From positions 1-64,000 of the forward strand of contig NZ_CABVLY010000008.1 in the NCBI RefSeq assembly GCF_902498995.1: a stretch of DNA of 64,000 bases, written 5' to 3'. Below, piece by piece: positions 52,234-61,785 of the stretch. Under the pieces are notes generated by a model, which saw only the letters and a list, made by a program, of their open reading frames with translations, had not been told where the DNA came from and searched no databases. Made by a program: the position numbers and the translations under genes. Origin of the DNA: Burkholderia anthina. Its GTDB lineage: Bacteria; Pseudomonadota; Gammaproteobacteria; Burkholderiales; Burkholderiaceae. The stretch's first letter is position 1, and each line of letters starts with the position of its first letter.

Positions 52234-53337
52234 TCACCGCCGCGAACGGAACGGGAACGGCAGTCGCGACACGAACGGCGCATAGAGCTTCGCGACGAGA
52301 TACAGCAAACCGATCGCGACGACGTCGGCGGTCAGGCCGAGCGGCACGTCGAGGTAGCCTTCGGTCGCCTGGTACAGCAGCGAATCGACCGCGAGCGAGA
52401 TGCAGGTGCCGGCGACGAAGCACAGCAGCCCCTGCCGGCCGATCGTGCCGATCCACGGCATCGCGTGCGCGACCTTCTTCATCCACCCGAGGTGCACGAG
52501 CTTGGCCGCGAGCCATGCGATCGCGAGGAAGTTTCCGAGCCGCAGCGCGCCGAGGTTCTGCTTGATCGACGGATCGGTCGGAAACGGCTCGACGCGCAGC
52601 CGGTAGTACGCGCCGGCCGCGACGATCGCGAGCGCCGCGGCCGTGAGCAGCCAGCCCTGCGGCTTCGGCGCGAGCGTCTGGTAGACGGGCTGGCAGCGCG
52701 CGATCACGCCGAATACGAACAGGAACTGCCACGCGAACGGATTGAAGTCCCACGGCATGCCTTCGACGGTCGGCAGGAAGCGCGCGGCATGCGGCGCCGC
52801 GTACCACAGCGATCCGCTGAACGCGAGCAGCAACCACGGCTGCGCGCGCGCGAGCGGCAGCGCGAGCGGGACGAGCAGCGCGAAGAACGCGTACATCGGC
52901 AGCACCGATGCGAGATACGGCTGGCGGCGGAACAGCAGGATGTCGCGCAGCGCCGCGAGCGGCTTGTGGAGCAGACCGTCGAGATCGTTGGTCGGCATGT
53001 TCGGGCCGTCGATCGAGAATGCGTTCAGCACGGCGGTGATCAGCAGCATCAGGCCGGCCGTCACCAGAAACGCGCGGTAGATCTCGAACGCGCGGCGGAT
53101 GAAGCGCTGGCGCGCGGCGGCCTCGTCGTGGCGCTCGGCGAGCGTGTTGTACGCGATGGCGGTGGCGAAGCCGCCGAGGAACACGAACACTTCGGCCGCA
53201 TCGCACAGCGCGTACGCATGCAGCGTCACGCGCGACAGGATGCTGCCGCCGATGTGGTCGACGACGATCACGAGCAGCACGAGGCCGCGGAAGAAATCGA
53301 GCTCGGCGTAGCGGCCGGGCCGGGCGGCGGCGGTCAT
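52234..53337 (-). CDS. opgC: OpgC-family membrane acyltransferase (glucan succinyltransferase)
   Basis: 367 residues from ATG at 53337 with GGAGGCGG before it. About ten membrane helices; starts with the acyltransferase signature ELDFFRGLVLLVIVVDHIGG (His in a membrane helix) and contains PMYAFFALLVPLALPL and GNFLAIAWLAAKLVHLGWMK. OpgC transfers succinyl groups to periplasmic glucans in the inner membrane. The following gene, a secreted esterase, could act on the same polymer. Divergent from the porin gene over a 394-base gap. Confidence 0.88.
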   Translation of the reverse strand: MTAAARPGRYAELDFFRGLVLLVIVVDHIGGSILSRVTLHAYALCDAAEVFVFLGGFATAIAYNTLAERHDEAAARQRFIRRAFEIYRAFLVTAGLMLLITAVLNAFSIDGPNMPTNDLDGLLHKPLAALRDILLFRRQPYLASVLPMYAFFALLVPLALPLARAQPWLLLAFSGSLWYAAPHAARFLPTVEGMPWDFNPFAWQFLFVFGVIARCQPVYQTLAPKPQGWLLTAAALAIVAAGAYYRLRVEPFPTDPSIKQNLGALRLGNFLAIAWLAAKLVHLGWMKKVAHAMPWIGTIGRQGLLCFVAGTCISLAVDSLLYQATEGYLDVPLGLTADVVAIGLLYLVAKLYAPFVSRLPFPFRSRR

Positions 53338-53731
53338 CGAGCCGCCTCCCGGCGCGCGCCGCGTGCGCGGCTGGCAGCCGCCGCGCATGAATCGGGGTGA
53401 AGCATGACTTCGTGAAGAAATGACGAACGGATGCGCATTGTGCCACCGATGCGACATCGCCCGGGTTTATGCGGATGGCGGGCCGGTCAGCCGCGGCCGG
53501 CAAGCCCGGTCGGGCAGGCGGGCGAGCCCGGCAGTTGGATCAGCGCAACGCTTGGCATGCCGGCGCTACGGCCCCGATGGACGGCCGGTTTGCGACGTGA
53601 CACCATTTTGTCCGCGCGGCCGCACACCGCGTTGTCCGCCCTGCGGGCCACTGACCTATAAACAGACAAAAACAGACAAACAAATTCGCCGGGCGCAAAG
53701 TCTGCCCGGCACCCGGCTCCGGAGATCCGTC
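53338..53731. other. 394-bp divergent gap between opgC and porin genes
   Basis: Carries promoters in both directions. TATAAA at 53657-53662 is a probable porin -10, followed by a 10-bp tandem repeat at 53661-53680. No supported ORF. Confidence 0.5.
53661..53680 (+). repeat. 10-bp tandem repeat in the porin leader
   Basis: AACAGACAAA occurs twice head-to-tail (53661-53670 and 53671-53680), 51 bases before the porin ATG. Confidence 0.8.
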
Positions 53732-54886
53732 ATGAGGAAGCACGTCATTTTTGCCGCCGCGCTGGCAGCGTTCGCCGCGCCGGCCTTCGCGCAGGACAGC
53801 GTCACGCTGTACGGCCTGATCGACGAAGGCTTCAACTACACGAACAACGTGAACGTGAACGGGGTCGGAAAAGCGGATTACCAGCTCGCGAGCGGCTATG
53901 CGCAGGGCAGCCGCTGGGGCCTGAAGGGCAGCGAGGATCTCGGCGGCGGGCTGAAGGCGATCTTCACGCTGGAAAACGGCTTCGACGTGAACAACGGCAG
54001 GCTCAACCAGGGCGGCCGGATGTTCGGCCGTCAGGCGTTCGTCGGGTTGAGCGCGTCGCGCTTCGGCACGCTGACGTTCGGTCGCCAGTACGATTCCGTC
54101 GTCGACTATCTCGCGCCGCTGACCGCGAACGGCAACTGGGGCGGCACGCTGTTCTCGCATCCGTTCGACAACGACAACACGGACAACTCGTTCCGCGTCA
54201 ACAACACGGTCAAGTACGCGAGCCCCGACTGGAACGGGCTGACCTTCGGCGGCACCTACAGCTTCAGCAACAGCACGGGCTTCTCGACCAATCGCCAGTA
54301 CAGCGTCGGCGCGCAGTATTCGCTGGCCGGGCTGCAGGTCGCGGCCGCGTACCTGCAGGCGAACAGCCCCGGCGTCGGCAGCGCGGGCGCGATCGCGTCC
54401 GACGATGCGAATTTCGTCGCCGAGCGCCTGCGCATCTTCGGCGGCGGTATCAACTATACGTTCGGCCCGGCGACGGTCGGCTTCGTCTATACGAAGACCG
54501 ACATGAAGAACCCGGTGTCGACCGTCTACCTGCCGGCGACGGCGTTCGACGGGCTCGGGCTGACCGCGACGAAGTTCCAGAATTTCGAGATCAACGGCAA
54601 GTACCAGCTCACGCCTGATTTCTATCTCGGCGCGCAGTACGTGTACACGGACGGCAAGTTCGACGGCGCGGGCGGCTCGTTCAAGCCGAAATACCACACG
54701 GTCGGCCTGATGGCCGACTACAGCCTGTCCAAGCGCACCGACGTCTACCTGCAGGGCGCATGGCAGAAGGTCGCCGGCGACAAGACGGGCACGGCGGCCG
54801 ACGGTGGCTACGTCGTCGGCACCGACGGGCCGTCGTCGTCGTCGAACCAGTTCGCGGTGCGCGCCGCGATCCGCCACAAGTTCTGA
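53732..54886 (+). CDS. Gram-negative outer-membrane porin (OmpC-like)
   Basis: 384 residues with signal MRKHVIFAAALAAFAAPAFA. The first mature strand is DSVTLYGLIDEGFNYTNN and the protein ends in the aromatic FAVRAAIRHKF, the beta-barrel assembly signal. Typical porin features SRWGLKGSEDLGGGLKAIFT and QAFVGLSASRFGTLTFGRQY. It forms a trimeric 16-stranded pore for small hydrophilic solutes, as with many Burkholderia porins. GGAG lies before the ATG. The LysR gene downstream is convergent. Confidence 0.95.
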   Translation: MRKHVIFAAALAAFAAPAFAQDSVTLYGLIDEGFNYTNNVNVNGVGKADYQLASGYAQGSRWGLKGSEDLGGGLKAIFTLENGFDVNNGRLNQGGRMFGRQAFVGLSASRFGTLTFGRQYDSVVDYLAPLTANGNWGGTLFSHPFDNDNTDNSFRVNNTVKYASPDWNGLTFGGTYSFSNSTGFSTNRQYSVGAQYSLAGLQVAAAYLQANSPGVGSAGAIASDDANFVAERLRIFGGGINYTFGPATVGFVYTKTDMKNPVSTVYLPATAFDGLGLTATKFQNFEINGKYQLTPDFYLGAQYVYTDGKFDGAGGSFKPKYHTVGLMADYSLSKRTDVYLQGAWQKVAGDKTGTAADGGYVVGTDGPSSSSNQFAVRAAIRHKF

Positions 54887-54899
54887 GCGTGCGATGCCG

Positions 54900-55811
54900 T
54901 CATGACGCCCGGTGCGTGTCGCCGAGCGTTTGCGCGAGCCAGTCGACGAAGATCCGCACGCGCGGCGCCAGATGGCGGCCGTGCGGAAACACGACCGACA
55001 CCGGCAGCGGCGCGGCATGCCATTCCGGCAGCACCTCGACCAGCGAACCGTCTTCGATGAGCGGCGCGAGCCCGTCGCGCGGCGCCTGGATCAGCCCGAG
55101 GCCCGCGACGCAGCACGCGAGATACGCTTGCGAGCTGTTGACCGCGACGACGCTGCGCATCTTCACCGTATGCAGCTCGCCCGAATCCATATCCGCATAT
55201 TCCCAGTCCAGCTCGCGGCCCGTGCGGTTCGAGAAATAGCCGACCGCGACGTGGTCGGGCAAATCGTCCGGCGAGCGCGGCGTGCCGTATTGCGCGAGAT
55301 AGCCGGGCGACGCGCAATTGATCTGCGCCATCTCGCCGATGCGCCGCGCGACGAGCGACGTGTCGGACAGCACGCCGACCCGCACCGCGCAGTCGATCCC
55401 GTCGGCGACGAGATCGACGAAGCGGTCGGACGTGCTCAGCACGACGCGCAGGTCGGGATAGCGCGCGTGGAAATCCGGCAGCGCCGGGATTACTTCGTTC
55501 AGTGCGAAGCGCTCGGGCAGGTCGACGCGGATCAGGCCGCGCTGCGCCGCGCCGGCTTCGTCGAATAGCGTCTCGGCATCGTCGAGATCGGCGAGCAACC
55601 GCGTGCAGCGCTCGTAGTAGGTCGCACCTTCGACGGTCAGCGCGACGCGCCGGGTGGTCCGCTGCAGCAGGCGCACCCTCAGGTGTTTTTCCAGATACTG
55701 GACGGCATTGCTCACCGTCGGGCGCGGCAATTGCAACTGCTCGGCCGCTTTCGTGAAGCTGCCGAGGTGGGCGACGCGCGCAAAGATGCGCATTGCTTGC
55801 AGATGATCCAT
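54900..55811 (-). CDS. LysR family transcriptional regulator
   Basis: 303 residues. HTH (about 2-60): [52 protein letters not shown]. Effector domain follows. Divergent from an aldo-keto reductase gene; probably its regulator. Two close cysteines (CC near residue 223) in the effector domain could sense redox, but this is speculative. Confidence 0.9.
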   Translation of the reverse strand: MDHLQAMRIFARVAHLGSFTKAAEQLQLPRPTVSNAVQYLEKHLRVRLLQRTTRRVALTVEGATYYERCTRLLADLDDAETLFDEAGAAQRGLIRVDLPERFALNEVIPALPDFHARYPDLRVVLSTSDRFVDLVADGIDCAVRVGVLSDTSLVARRIGEMAQINCASPGYLAQYGTPRSPDDLPDHVAVGYFSNRTGRELDWEYADMDSGELHTVKMRSVVAVNSSQAYLACCVAGLGLIQAPRDGLAPLIEDGSLVEVLPEWHAAPLPVSVVFPHGRHLAPRVRIFVDWLAQTLGDTHRAS

Positions 55812-55946
55812 GCGGGGCGTTGGGAAATGGGCAGAGGCTCCATTGTTAATCAGCGTCGAATGATTTGGTTGGGCGTTTCGTGTTTATCGCGCGCGGCAAT
55901 GCGCCCAGAATCCGGTTCATTCACTCACCACTGCAAGGAAACGGAC

Positions 55947-56963
55947 ATGGACAAGCGTCAACTGGGCCGCACGGGCCCGCAGGTTTCGGCGATTGCACTC
56001 GGCTGCATGGGGATGTCGGATTTCTACGGGCCGGCGGATCGCGACGAAAGCATCGCGACGCTGCACGCGGCGCTCGACAACGGGATCACGTTGCTCGATA
56101 CGGGCGACTTCTACGGGATGGGCGACAACGAAATGCTGATTCGCGATGCGCTGCGCGGCCGGACCCGCGACCAGGTGCTGATCAGCGTGAAGTTCGGCGC
56201 GCTGCGCGATCCGGCCGGCGCGTTCACCGGCTACGACGCGCGGCCCGCGGCGATCCGGAATTTCGTCGCGTATTCGCTGAAGCGCCTCGGCACCGACCAT
56301 ATCGACATCTACCGGCCCGCGCGCGTCGATCCGGCCGTGCCGATCGAGGAGACGGTCGGCGCGATCGCCGATCTCGTGAAGGCCGGCTACGTGCGCCATA
56401 TCGGTCTGTCGGAACTCGGCGCCGACACGATCCGCCGCGCGGCGGCCGTCGCGCCGATCGCCGACCTGCAGATCGAGTACTCGCTGCTGTCGCGCGGGAT
56501 CGAGGCGGACATCCTGCCGACCTGTCGCGAACTGGGGATCGGCGTGACCGCGTACGGCGTGCTGTCGCGCGGGCTGCTCGGCGGCGGCTGGAGCGCGGCA
56601 CGGCAGGGCGAGCGCGATTTCCGCGCGGCCAGCCCGCGCTTCCAGGGCGAGAATCTCGCGCACAACCTCGCGCTGGTCGACGCGCTGCGCGCGATCGCCG
56701 GCGAGAAGGGCGGCAATCCCGCGCAGATCGCGATCGCCTGGGCGCTGTCGCGCGGCGACGACATCGTGCCGCTGATCGGCGCACGCAAGCGCACCCAGCT
56801 GCAGGACGCGCTGCAGGCGTCTAAATTGCAACTAACGGTCAGTGATCTCGCCCGCATCGAAGCGGCGGTTCCCGCCGGGGCGGCTGCCGGCGAGCGTTAT
56901 CCGGCCGCGCAGATGGCGCACCTCGACAGCGAGCAGGGCCGGGGGCCGGCGCACGGCGCATGA
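55947..56963 (+). CDS. Aldo/keto reductase
   Basis: 338 residues, AAGGAA before the ATG. Starts with the typical [28 protein letters not shown]. The TIM barrel with Asp and Tyr of [14 protein letters not shown], Lys in [28 protein letters not shown] where an His usually stands is replaced by Arg-rich sequence, and cofactor-binding [13 protein letters not shown]. The family reduces aldehydes or ketones with NADPH. Divergent from a LysR regulator. Substrate unknown. Confidence 0.9.
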   Translation: MDKRQLGRTGPQVSAIALGCMGMSDFYGPADRDESIATLHAALDNGITLLDTGDFYGMGDNEMLIRDALRGRTRDQVLISVKFGALRDPAGAFTGYDARPAAIRNFVAYSLKRLGTDHIDIYRPARVDPAVPIEETVGAIADLVKAGYVRHIGLSELGADTIRRAAAVAPIADLQIEYSLLSRGIEADILPTCRELGIGVTAYGVLSRGLLGGGWSAARQGERDFRAASPRFQGENLAHNLALVDALRAIAGEKGGNPAQIAIAWALSRGDDIVPLIGARKRTQLQDALQASKLQLTVSDLARIEAAVPAGAAAGERYPAAQMAHLDSEQGRGPAHGA

Positions 56964-57082
56964 ACGACGCGGCTGGCCGGATGACGGGGCTCGCCTGACG
57001 GGCCCGAGCCAGCCTCAGGCAAAACCAGATGGCCGGCGGCGCGACGGTGGTTCACCATCGGCGCCGTATTCAACCGGACGGA

Positions 57083-57832
57083 ATGCCATTCATGCACATT
57101 CATACGCTGACGATCATCGTGCTGGTCTTTCTCCTGGCCGGCGCGGTCAAGGGGATGATCGGCCTCGGGCTGCCGACGATCGCGATGGGGCTGCTCACGC
57201 TCGCGATGCCGCCGTCGGCGGCCGCGAGCCTGCTGCTCGTGCCGTCGTTCATCACCAACGTATGGCAGCTGTGGCTCGGGCCGTCGTTCGGGCCGCTGTT
57301 GCGTCGTCTGTGGCCGCTGCTCGTCGGGCTGACGATCGGCACGCTGACGGGCGGCCTGCCCGCGCTCGCGGCCGGCAACGCGTGGACGCACGCGGCGCTC
57401 GGCGTCGTGCTGGTCGCGTACGGCTGCTGGGGGCTCGCCGCCGCGCGGCTGCCCGCGCCGGGGCGTCACGAAAAATGGCTGTCGGCGGTGGTCGGCTACC
57501 TGACCGGCGTCGTGACGGCCGCGACCGGCGTGTTCGTCGTGCCGGCCGTGCCGTACCTGCAGGCGCTGCGCCTGTCGAAGGACGACCTGATCCAGGCGCT
57601 CGGGCTGTCGTTTACCGCGTCGACGATCGCGCTCGGCCTGCAGCTGCGCGTGACGGGCGCACTGCAGACGGTCGATCTCGGCGTATCGGCGCTGGCGCTC
57701 GTGCCGGCGCTCGCGGGGATGATCGGCGGCCAGTATGCACGCCGCGTGATGAGCGAGAAGGCGTTCAAGCGCTGTTTCTTCGCCGGGATGATCGCGCTCG
57801 GCGCATACATGGCCGCGTCGGGGCTGCGCTGA
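57083..57832 (+). CDS. TauE/SafE-type sulfite/anion exporter
   Basis: 249 residues, about eight membrane segments. TauE/SafE signature at the start: LAGAVKGMIGLGLPTIAMGL, repeated in the second half as VVGYLTGVVTAATGVFVVPA. This family exports sulfite, sulfoacetate or related anions in sulfonate metabolism. It is 120 bases after the aldo-keto reductase in the same direction but not clearly coupled. With the SfnB/LLM locus it fits sulfur metabolism; direct link is inference. Confidence 0.85.
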   Translation: MPFMHIHTLTIIVLVFLLAGAVKGMIGLGLPTIAMGLLTLAMPPSAAASLLLVPSFITNVWQLWLGPSFGPLLRRLWPLLVGLTIGTLTGGLPALAAGNAWTHAALGVVLVAYGCWGLAAARLPAPGRHEKWLSAVVGYLTGVVTAATGVFVVPAVPYLQALRLSKDDLIQALGLSFTASTIALGLQLRVTGALQTVDLGVSALALVPALAGMIGGQYARRVMSEKAFKRCFFAGMIALGAYMAASGLR

Positions 57833-57853
57833 GCGTCGCGCCGGCCGGCGTCG

Positions 57854-58246
57854 TCACAGTTGCGCTTCGATCGCCGCCTTGTCGATCACCGACCACACCT
57901 GCCGGATCTTGCCGTCGTGAAACTCGTAGATCACGTTCTCGGCGAACGTGACGCGCGTGCCGTCGACGGCGAGCCCCATGAACGTCCCCTTCGGCGAACA
58001 CGCGAAGCGAAGCCGGCACGCGACGCGTGGCGGTTCGCATACCAGCAGCCGGATGTCGAAGTGCAGATCCGGGATGTCGCGAAAATCCTGCTCCAGCAGC
58101 GCGCGATAACCGGATAGCCCGAGCGGCCGGTCGTTGTGGATCACGTTGTCGGCGACGTGCTCGCCGAGCGCCGCCCAGTCCTGCCGGTTCAGGCAGTCGA
58201 TATACGCACGGTAGCGGGTAGCGAGATCGGTTGCTGCCATGGTCAT
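57854..58246 (-). CDS. SnoaL-like/NTF2-fold polyketide-cyclase-type protein
   Basis: 130 residues. NTF2-like fold: ATRYRAYIDCLNRQDWAALG, VIHNDRPLGLSGYRALLEQD, FAENVIYEFHDGKIRQVWSV. Small pocket proteins of this kind isomerise or bind ligands; many are of unknown role. It lies between the TauE-like exporter (convergent) and a LysR gene that reads the same way. Confidence 0.85.
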   Translation of the reverse strand: MTMAATDLATRYRAYIDCLNRQDWAALGEHVADNVIHNDRPLGLSGYRALLEQDFRDIPDLHFDIRLLVCEPPRVACRLRFACSPKGTFMGLAVDGTRVTFAENVIYEFHDGKIRQVWSVIDKAAIEAQL

Positions 58247-58289
58247 GCCTCCGTAGGTATCGATTTGGGGGCGCGGGATACGGTGCGCG

Positions 58290-59186
58290 TTACCGCGACG
58301 CGGTCTCGCCCGACAGGAACGCGACGAACGCCTGCGTGTATTTCGGCAGGGCGTCGAACGATCGCGCGCAGAGCGTCAGCTTGCGGTGGCCCCACGAGTC
58401 GGACAGCTCGACGAGCCGCACGTCCATCGTCTGCATCGCCCGCTCGGCCGCATGGCGCGACACGATGCCGATTCCCACGCCGCTTTCGATCACGCGGCAG
58501 ATCGCGTCGAAACTCTTCAACTGCACACGGTAGCGGATCCGCTTGCCGAGCGCGCGTGCCTGATCCGCGAGATGGACCTGCAGCGCGCTGCCGTCGGTCA
58601 GCCCGATGAAATCCGCATCGGCGATCTCGTCGAACGCGACCTCGTCGCGCGTGGCGAGCGCATGCGCGGCCGGCACGACGACGATCAGCCAGTCCTCGCG
58701 GAACGGCTTCTGTTCCAGCCCGCCGAGCCCGACCGAATCCGCGACGATCCCGATTTCGGCCGTCTTGTTGCGGATCGCATGCACGATCTCCTGGCTCGAG
58801 CGCTCCTCGACGCTGATCGACAGTTTCGGGTGATGCGGCAGATACGCGGCGAGCGCGTCGGGCAGGTACTCGCTCAGCGATGCCGTGTTGCACAGCAGCC
58901 GGATGTGCCCGCGCAGCCCCTGGCCGTATTGCTGCAGTTCGCCGCGCATGTGGTCGATCTGCTGCAGCACGGTGCGCGCGTGGTGTTCGAGCGCGAGGCC
59001 GGCGTCGGTCGGCTGCGCGCCCGACTTGGTCCGGTGCAGCAGCGGCACGCCGAGCTCGTCCTCCATCCCGCGAATGCGCTCGCTCGCGGCCTGCAGCGTG
59101 ATGTGGGTGCGCTCGGCGCCGCTCGTGATCGTGCCGGCCTCGCAGATGTTCAGGAAGAGCCGCAGGTCGGTCAGGTCGAAGCGCAT
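58290..59186 (-). CDS. LysR family transcriptional regulator
   Basis: 298 residues from ATG at 59186. HTH (about 3-60): DLTDLRLFLNICEAGTITSG, ERTHITLQAASERIRGMEDE, LLHRTKSGAQPTDAG. Effector domain follows. It is 43 bases upstream of the SnoaL-like gene and in the same direction, so the two may be an operon, with the regulator and small protein sensing the same compound. Confidence 0.88.
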   Translation of the reverse strand: MRFDLTDLRLFLNICEAGTITSGAERTHITLQAASERIRGMEDELGVPLLHRTKSGAQPTDAGLALEHHARTVLQQIDHMRGELQQYGQGLRGHIRLLCNTASLSEYLPDALAAYLPHHPKLSISVEERSSQEIVHAIRNKTAEIGIVADSVGLGGLEQKPFREDWLIVVVPAAHALATRDEVAFDEIADADFIGLTDGSALQVHLADQARALGKRIRYRVQLKSFDAICRVIESGVGIGIVSRHAAERAMQTMDVRLVELSDSWGHRKLTLCARSFDALPKYTQAFVAFLSGETASR

Positions 59187-59344
59187 GGTCGGGTGGGGGC
59201 GCGTAAGGATTGGAATGGCCGATAAGTTAGCAGGAACCGCAGCCGCGGTCTCAGGCTGCGCTTGAGGCCCCGTTCGCCGGTTCCGCATTTTCGGGGCACG
59301 ATCGATCCCGGATCATGGCCGCATATCAACCGGGGGAGACTGTC

Positions 59345-59455
59345 ATGCGGGGCGATTCGTCGTGGGTGGTGTCGTTCAAGATCGCGTTGCACCTGCTGTT
59401 CCTGTGCATCGGCGTCGCGTGGGCGTGCGCCGAACTGGTGGACTGGCTGCGCTGA
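59345..59455 (+). CDS. 36-residue single-span membrane peptide
   Basis: Short ORF with a GGGGGAG ribosome-binding site seven bases before its ATG. It encodes MRGDSSWVVSFKIALHLLFL followed by CIGVAWACAELVDWLR: one membrane helix from about residue 8 to 30 with a charged N-terminus. Small membrane peptides like this often tune larger membrane proteins, but no partner is evident. Too short for most gene callers; I consider it probable because of the strong SD and the compact hydrophobic helix. Confidence 0.5.
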   Translation: MRGDSSWVVSFKIALHLLFLCIGVAWACAELVDWLR

Positions 59456-59544
59456 GCCGGGCGGGCGGCGTTGGCTGTTCCGCCGACCCGCGCGCTCGAT
59501 CGTTTGTTGAAAGCCATTCGAAATAATCGCGCATCGGGAAATTT

Positions 59545-59566
59545 CCTTCGCGTGGTAGCGCGAAGG
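59545..59566 (+). terminator. Stem-loop after the small membrane peptide
   Basis: CCTTCGCG (59545-59552), loop TGGTAG, CGCGAAGG (59559-59566), with imperfect outer pairing AATTTC / GAAATT. Could end the peptide transcript; AT-rich flanks also allow other roles. Confidence 0.4.
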
Positions 59567-59722
59567 CGGAGAAATTATTCCAAATCAAATCGTATTTCCG
59601 GCAATAAATCTGCACCGATGCCGGGTTCGTGATCGTTTGTCATCATTGTTTGCATCCGGTTACACGTCGGTCGGTCCGTTTTTGAGATGCTTGAAAGATT
59701 GTCAAACCGGAGTCGATCGTCC

Positions 59723-60559
59723 ATGAAACAGCACGAGATTTACCGCAAGGCGGCGTGGTTGTCGGGCCTGGCCGCCGTGCTCGTCATGGCCGGTTGTGCA
59801 AGCACGCAGTCCGTTCCGCCGAGCGACACGCTGGCGGGTTCGGCGCCGCCGAGCCCGTCCGCCGCGACGCCGTCGGTTGCCGTACCGGCCGCACCGGCCG
59901 CGCCAGCGCAGGCGCCGATCCTCGTCGCGCAGAAGTACGTCGTGAAGCGCGGCGACACGCTGTCGGGCATCGCGTCGTCGAACGACTGCAGCGTGGCGGA
60001 GTTGCGCACCTGGAACAAGCTCGACGCGCGCAGCACGCTGCGCACGGGGCAGGTGCTGCGTATCGTCCGGCCGCAACCGTTGCAGGCGCCGGGTTCGACC
60101 GACAGCACGCAGCAGGCCGCTGCCGCCGGCGATGCGTCGGCCGCGAGCGACCGGCAGGTCGTGAAGGAAACGAAGCGGCACGCGGGGGCGGTTGCGCTCA
60201 CGTGGCCCGCGCAAGGGCGGATCGTCGACGTGTTCCGGCCCGGGCAGAACCGTGGCATCCAGATCGCCGGGCGGTCCGGCGACCCGGTTCGGGCGGCGGC
60301 CGACGGACGCGTGATGTATGCCGGCACGGGCCTGAACGATTACGGCAGCCTGATCATCGTCCAGCACAACGCGGATTTTCTGACGGCGTATGCGCACAAC
60401 CGCAAGCTGCTGGTGAAGACCGGCGACATCGTGCACCAGGGCGACGAAATCGCCGAGATGGGCGACCTCGACAACTCGCGCGTCGCGCTGCTGTTCGAGG
60501 TGCGGCGTGACGGCAAGCCGGTCAATCCGATGTCGTACTTGCCGTCGTCGCAAGGCTGA
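59723..60559 (+). CDS. NlpD-like lipoprotein with LysM and degenerate LytM domain
   Basis: 278 residues, start at 59723 (MKQHEIYRK). Lipoprotein signal with VMAGC lipobox. Pro/Ala-rich linker, LysM domain (about 72-116: YVVKRGDTLSGIASSNDCSV), then a LytM/M23 domain (about 165-275). The metal-binding residues are missing: the HxxxD region reads RGIQIAG and the HxH region reads LLFEVR, so it is not an active endopeptidase. In NlpD and EnvC such degenerate domains activate amidases at division. It is unrelated in position to the usual NlpD neighbours, so it is an NlpD-like paralogue. Confidence 0.88.
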   Translation: MKQHEIYRKAAWLSGLAAVLVMAGCASTQSVPPSDTLAGSAPPSPSAATPSVAVPAAPAAPAQAPILVAQKYVVKRGDTLSGIASSNDCSVAELRTWNKLDARSTLRTGQVLRIVRPQPLQAPGSTDSTQQAAAAGDASAASDRQVVKETKRHAGAVALTWPAQGRIVDVFRPGQNRGIQIAGRSGDPVRAAADGRVMYAGTGLNDYGSLIIVQHNADFLTAYAHNRKLLVKTGDIVHQGDEIAEMGDLDNSRVALLFEVRRDGKPVNPMSYLPSSQG

Positions 60560-60776
60560 CGTGCGTCGCACCGCTGGAACGCGGGCGCACTCGCTGCTAC
60601 GCTAGAACCTGTTCATGCGACCCCGTTCATCGGGGGCAGGCGGACGTCTTTCGGGGATGCGCGGCCAATGCCGCCGCGAGCCGGCCGTCGGCGTGAACCG
60701 GCGCGCATCGGTGTGTTGTCCTGTTGCGCGCCTGCGTTGCTTCGTGCCACCGTTTCCGACAGAACACCACACATTC

Positions 60777-61676
60777 ATGGAACACTCTCCGACACGCCGC
60801 TCGCTGTTGCTCGCCGCCGTCGCCGTACCGTTCGTCGCCGCGTGCTCGTCGGCGCCCGTGGCCGACCAGGGGCGCGCCCACGCCGCGCAAGCCGATCTCG
60901 CCACGCTCGAAAAAGCCTCGAACGGCCGGCTCGGCGTCGCCGTGCTCGATACGTCGAACGGCACGCGCATCGCATATCACGCACGCGAGCGCTTCCCGCT
61001 GTGCGGTACCTATGCGGTTTCCGCCGCCGCCGCGATACTCGCGCGCGGCGCGCTCGACGCATCGCTGCTGCCGCGCCGCATCCTGTATCGCCGCTACGAC
61101 GTCGTGGCCGGCTCGCCGGTGACGGAAAGCCACGTCGACACGGGGATGACGATCGCGCAGCTGTGCGTCGCGATGCTGCAGTCGGGCGACAAGGGCGCGG
61201 GCAACCTGCTGATGAACGTGCTCGGCGGCCCGCAGGCCGTGACCGCGTTCGCGCACGAGAGCGGCGACACCACGTTCCGCCTCGACCGCTGGGAACCCGA
61301 GCTGAACGAGGCCGCGCCGCACGACGTGCGCGATACGTCGACGCCGGTCGCGATGGTCGACATGATGAAGCGCCTGCTGCTCGGCGACACGCTGGGCGAG
61401 CCGCAGCGCGCGCAATTGACGGAGTGGCTGGCCGGCGGCGCGCGCGGCGCGACCGGGATCGCGGCCGGCGTGCCGTCCGGCTGGCGCATCGCGGACAAGG
61501 CCGGCAGCGGCGGCTACGGCACGACGACCGACGTGGCGGTGGTCTGGCCGCCGTCGCGCGCGCCGATCGTGATGGCCATCTCGTTCACGCAGCCGCGTGC
61601 CGATGCGGCCGCGCGTGCGGACGTCGTCGCGTCGGCCGCGCGCATCGCATCGCGCGCGCTCATCCCGGCGGCCTGA
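60777..61676 (+). CDS. Catalytically dead class A beta-lactamase homologue (PenA-like)
   Basis: 299 residues. Overall sequence follows Burkholderia PenA closely (MEHSPTRRSLLLAAV start, VAACSS signal/lipobox, LLGGPQAVTAFA-like region, RDTSTPVAMVDMMKRLLLGD, VVASAARIASRAL end). But the catalytic motifs are broken: the STFK position reads CGTYA, giving Gly77 for Ser70 and Ala80 for Lys73; SDN is G137-D-K139; KTG is K241-A-G. Glu166/Asn170 survive in WEPELNEA. The frame is intact over the normal length with no stops, so the protein is probably made. Acylation of a beta-lactam is not possible without the serine. It could be a beta-lactam-binding or regulatory paralogue. Confidence 0.93.
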   Translation: MEHSPTRRSLLLAAVAVPFVAACSSAPVADQGRAHAAQADLATLEKASNGRLGVAVLDTSNGTRIAYHARERFPLCGTYAVSAAAAILARGALDASLLPRRILYRRYDVVAGSPVTESHVDTGMTIAQLCVAMLQSGDKGAGNLLMNVLGGPQAVTAFAHESGDTTFRLDRWEPELNEAAPHDVRDTSTPVAMVDMMKRLLLGDTLGEPQRAQLTEWLAGGARGATGIAAGVPSGWRIADKAGSGGYGTTTDVAVVWPPSRAPIVMAISFTQPRADAAARADVVASAARIASRALIPAA

Positions 61677-61785
61677 GCGCGCGGCACACCTCGCGCAAAG
61701 CCGGCGTTTGGCTTATCGTGTCGGACAGCGCGCGCCGGTGCCGGCGCGCGGTTTTTCGCGCGGCTCTCCGTTTACCCGCTTCGTC

